Assembly: GCA_027621155.1 (NCBI GenBank) | Contig: JAQCCA010000003.1 | Location: forward strand, 1 to 36,860 | Reading direction: 5' to 3' | Source of the DNA: Pseudomonadota bacterium | GTDB taxonomy: Bacteria; Pseudomonadota; Gammaproteobacteria; Francisellales; Francisellaceae | Length of the DNA stretch: 36,860 nucleotides | Shown here: piece by piece, positions 34,719-36,860 of the stretch | Numbering within the stretch: the stretch's first letter is position 1 | How the letters are laid out: the number at the start of each line of letters is the position of its first letter | Position numbers and translations under genes: made by a program | Notes under the pieces: model-generated | Database searches by the model: none | Seen by the model: the letters and a program-made list of their open reading frames with translations, nothing else | Told to the model about the DNA's origin: nothing

Positions 34719-36593
34719 TCACCCTGTCACCGCTGCTTTGATTGAGCTTAATTGCGTTGTCTTGACTGACTTATCTTTATTTTGCAATTGATAATAAGCA
34801 GCAAGTTGTGTGCTCATCACCTTAGTAAATCCTTTGACATCATCACCACTGAAACTTGCATTTTCCTCACCATATTTGGCATTTTGCGCCTGCATTAAAT
34901 CATGGTCAGACTGTATACCCAACAGTACGAAATGAAGTGGATAAAGCTTCACAAATACATCTCCTGTGACCTTTCCCTGAGTCGATAATAACAAGGCTTC
35001 AATATCACGCGCCGCCGGATCAAGAAATTGTCCTTCATGCACCATCTCAGCATAGGTATCACTTAAGCTTGTTTTAATTTTAAGCTGTGCTTTAGTTAAC
35101 ACATGCTTTTCTAATAAGTGATGTGCCTTTATCAGAATCAACGGTGCAGGGGCTTCAAAACCTACCCGCCCTTTGATATTGATAATAGTGTCACCAACAT
35201 GAATGTCGCGTCCAATACCATATTGACTGGCAAGATCGTTAAGCTTCTGAATCACTTGAATTGAATTTGATAACTCGTCATTTAAGGCAATTGGCTCACC
35301 ATTGATAAAGGTAATCTTTAGCGTTTCTTCTTCCTCTTGCGCTTTAGCTATCTTAGTTGGCCAAGCCTCATCATTTAGATATAAATGTGAACTTAAGGTC
35401 TCAGCACCGCCAACAGAGGTGCCCCATAAGCCTTTATTAATCGAATAGTTTTTGCTACTTTCGCTGCAACTTGCACCATGCTTGATCAGATATTCCTGAG
35501 TAGCAGCACGCGATAATTTCAAATCTCGAATGGGCGTGATAATTTGAGCTTCTGGAGATAATATATGAAACATCAGATCAAAGCGCACTTGATCATTGCC
35601 GGCTCCCGTGCAGCCATGTGCAATCTTAGTGATCCCCATCGTATTTGCTACCTTGGCAATCGTCATTGCTTGAAAAGCACGCTCAGCACTGACAGATAAA
35701 GGATAACAATTATTTTTTAGTGCATTAGCAAAGATCAGAAACTTAACACACTCCTGATAAAAATCTTTTGTGACGTCAATGCTTTGATGCGTTTTCGCAC
35801 CCAGCTGATAAGCCCTGCGTTCAATCTGTGCTAACTCAATTGGGGTAAAACCACCCGTATTAACAGTCACAGTATGCACTTCTAGATCATGCTCCTGCTG
35901 TAAATACTTAACACAGAAGCTTGTATCCAACCCTCCACTAAACGCGACAATAACCTTCATTGATTGCTCCCTTTTATTATTTTTATTACCTTTATTATTT
36001 TGTAATATACCTTGCTCTTTTTGCTCTTGCTGTTCTTTTTGCTTTTGTTTTCTTTGCGGATCGTACAGCATCCCTGTGCATAAACAATTTTGATATTCTT
36101 TGGCTTGCAAAATAGTAAAGTTTACGCAACTCGCACATCCCTGCCAAAATGTCTTATCTGTCGTTAAGCCAGTAAAGGCAGCCGGCTCATAACCCAACTC
36201 ATAATTAATACGCATCACCTGCGGATTAGTCGTTAACCCAAAGATCTTGGCATTAGGATAATATTCACGCGCTAACATAAATGCTTTTAACTTTAAGGCT
36301 TTGGATAAACCTAAGTTGCGATATTCTGGGAAAACAATTAAGCCTGAATTAGACACATAAGCTTTGTCTTGCCATGATTCAATATAACAAAAGCCTACGA
36401 TTTGATTAAGTAAGCGATCAATCGCAATAACTGCATGTTTTGAGCGTATTTTTTCCTGCAAATAGTTCACACTGCGCTTGGCAATACCGGTCTTTCTTTG
36501 CTTAGCACTTTCTTCAATCTGTACGGCAATGGCACTGGCAAAATGGCAATGCGTACTATTAGCAATAACAATGTCGACATGACTTAGCTTCAT
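34719..36593 (-). CDS. argG: Fusion: GNAT acyltransferase + argininosuccinate synthase
   Basis: One 624-codon frame joins two arginine enzymes. Residues 1-179 are the GNAT protein found beside argG in Bacteroidetes, with Lys-Arg-Ser at 39-41, Asn-Ser-Gly-Leu-Ile-Val (82-87), an acyl-CoA loop near 90-102, and a cysteine tail (Cys153, Cys156, Cys170, Cys172). It probably acylates glutamate in place of ArgA. Residues 180-211 are a Gln/Lys/Glu/Asn linker. Residues 212-624 are argininosuccinate synthase, with P-loop Ala-Phe-Ser-Gly-Gly-Leu-Asp-Thr-Ser and Tyr-Ser-Ile-Asn-Lys-Gly-Leu-Trp-Gly. An internal ATG at 35960 has its own GGGAG site, so a free 413-residue ArgG may be made as well as, or instead of, the fusion. 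Confidence 0.9.
   Translation of the reverse strand: MKLSHVDIVIANSTHCHFASAIAVQIEESAKQRKTGIAKRSVNYLQEKIRSKHAVIAIDRLLNQIVGFCYIESWQDKAYVSNSGLIVFPEYRNLGLSKALKLKAFMLAREYYPNAKIFGLTTNPQVMRINYELGYEPAAFTGLTTDKTFWQGCASCVNFTILQAKEYQNCLCTGMLYDPQRKQKQKEQQEQKEQGILQNNKGNKNNKREQSMKVIVAFSGGLDTSFCVKYLQQEHDLEVHTVTVNTGGFTPIELAQIERRAYQLGAKTHQSIDVTKDFYQECVKFLIFANALKNNCYPLSVSAERAFQAMTIAKVANTMGITKIAHGCTGAGNDQVRFDLMFHILSPEAQIITPIRDLKLSRAATQEYLIKHGASCSESSKNYSINKGLWGTSVGGAETLSSHLYLNDEAWPTKIAKAQEEEETLKITFINGEPIALNDELSNSIQVIQKLNDLASQYGIGRDIHVGDTIINIKGRVGFEAPAPLILIKAHHLLEKHVLTKAQLKIKTSLSDTYAEMVHEGQFLDPAARDIEALLLSTQGKVTGDVFVKLYPLHFVLLGIQSDHDLMQAQNAKYGEENASFSGDDVKGFTKVMSTQLAAYYQLQNKDKSVKTTQLSSIKAAVTG
35961..36056. repeat. 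Low-complexity A/G-rich tract linking GNAT to argG
   Basis: On the coding strand the tract is made of CAAAAGCAAAAAGAACAGCA-like and AATAATAAAGG-like units, encoding Gln-Lys-Glu and then Asn-Lys runs. It replaces the stop codon and spacer expected between separate GNAT and argG genes. The imperfect repetition suggests expansion by slippage. Confidence 0.7.
35967..35971 (-). promoter_or_regulatory. Internal ribosome-binding site for a separate ArgG
   Basis: GGGAG lies six bases before ATG 35958-35960, the codon where free-standing ArgG proteins begin. This is strong for an internal site and suggests the ancestral argG start is still used. Confidence 0.6.
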
Positions 36594-36677
36594 CTAGGTG
36601 CTTTTTTGTTAATCCAAACGAAGCTCAACGATAGCAAAGCCTTAATGATAGATAAAATTCATTTTTTATATGTTTCA

Positions 36678-36692
36678 ATGAATTAAATTCAT
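36678..36692. promoter_or_regulatory. Candidate ArgR operator upstream of the arginine operon
   Basis: ATGAATTAAATTCAT is a palindrome with seven-base arms around one centre base. It resembles the ARG box (TGAAT, four A/T, ATTCA) but is one base shorter in the middle. A further ATTCAT half-site lies nearby at 36657-36662. Minus-strand -35-like hexamers TTGATG and TTGAAA overlap or adjoin it, so binding could block transcription about 85 bases before the GNAT-argG start. Confidence 0.45.
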
Positions 36693-36717
36693 CAAAACAT
36701 GGTTTTCCATTTGAGGA

Positions 36718-36860
36718 TTAATTAAAAGCTTCCATTGCTTTAGCGATTTTTGCAGCAATCACTTGATGCGTTTCTTCTGTTGGGTGTACGGTGTCTTCAA
36801 ATAAATGTTTTTTGTTATCAGCTTGCGGTGTACACAGCAGTGCAGAATTAGTCAAAGCTG
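36718..36860 (-). CDS. C-terminal end of a GDSL/SGNH-family lipase or esterase (partial)
   Basis: The last 47 codons of a gene entering from the right edge end at TAA 36718-36720. They contain Phe-Glu-Asp-Thr-Val-His-Pro-Thr, the block V Asp-x-x-His of SGNH hydrolases that holds the catalytic Asp and His, followed by a helical Thr-His-Gln-Val-Ile-Ala tail. A cysteine (in Leu-Leu-Cys-Thr-Pro) upstream is typical of secreted members. Substrate and full architecture cannot be seen. It precedes the arginine operon on the same strand. Confidence 0.65.
   Translation of the reverse strand, partial: ALTNSALLCTPQADNKKHLFEDTVHPTEETHQVIAAKIAKAMEAFN

Overview
This AT-rich window looks like chromosomal DNA of a gammaproteobacterium. 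The lipid A genes, NrdA/NrdB and the YfaE-type ferredoxin are enterobacterial in character, NrdA very closely so. The msbA-lpxK pair, low GC and small intergenic spaces would suit the Francisella/Fastidiosibacter/Piscirickettsia neighbourhood, but that placement is inference. No rRNA, tRNA, CRISPR array, transposase or phage gene was recognised. GC-rich REP-like intergenic repeats and three low-complexity tracts are present.

Layout. (1) 198-2991, minus: lpxK and msbA (lipid A core). (2) 3090-4211, plus: cca without an HD domain. (3) 4272-8306, plus: a cobalamin riboswitch followed by nrdA, nrdB and a 2Fe-2S ferredoxin, a class Ia ribonucleotide reductase operon apparently repressed by B12. 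(4) 8310-8637: remnants of a sugar-porter MFS gene and of galM. (5) 8604-15870, minus: a five-gene iron operon behind a sigma70 promoter with an embedded Fur box. It encodes two NIS siderophore synthetases (one fused to a GNAT acyltransferase), a diamine-type N-hydroxylase, a small unknown protein and an MFS transporter. (6) 16080-20317, plus: ribF, ileS, lspA. (7) 20481-22420: a secreted GH5 cellulase-like enzyme divergent from a tiny secreted protein. (8) 22425-26107, minus: FMN riboswitch, then ribD-ribE-ribBA-ribH, with nine copies of a 7-bp repeat in the leader. (9) 26182-27822, minus: pyrG. (10) 27988-36593, minus: a complete arginine operon in the order [GNAT-argG]-argC-argD-argF'-argB-argE-argH. 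(11) The 3' end of a GDSL/SGNH lipase gene runs off the right edge.

The most unusual part is the arginine operon. Gene order and protein types match the Bacteroidetes pathway, in which N-acyl (probably N-succinyl) ornithine is carbamoylated and the acyl group is removed only after citrulline formation. The transcarbamylase carries proline at the position that separates succinylornithine from acetylornithine enzymes. The GNAT gene, normally separate in Bacteroidetes, is fused in frame to argG through a Q/K/E/N-rich linker that looks like an expanded simple-sequence tract. I infer horizontal acquisition followed by local remodelling.

Two riboswitches (B12 and FMN), a Fur-controlled promoter and a candidate ArgR operator give each metabolic block its own switch. 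The B12 riboswitch ahead of nrdAB predicts a B12-dependent class II reductase elsewhere in the genome.
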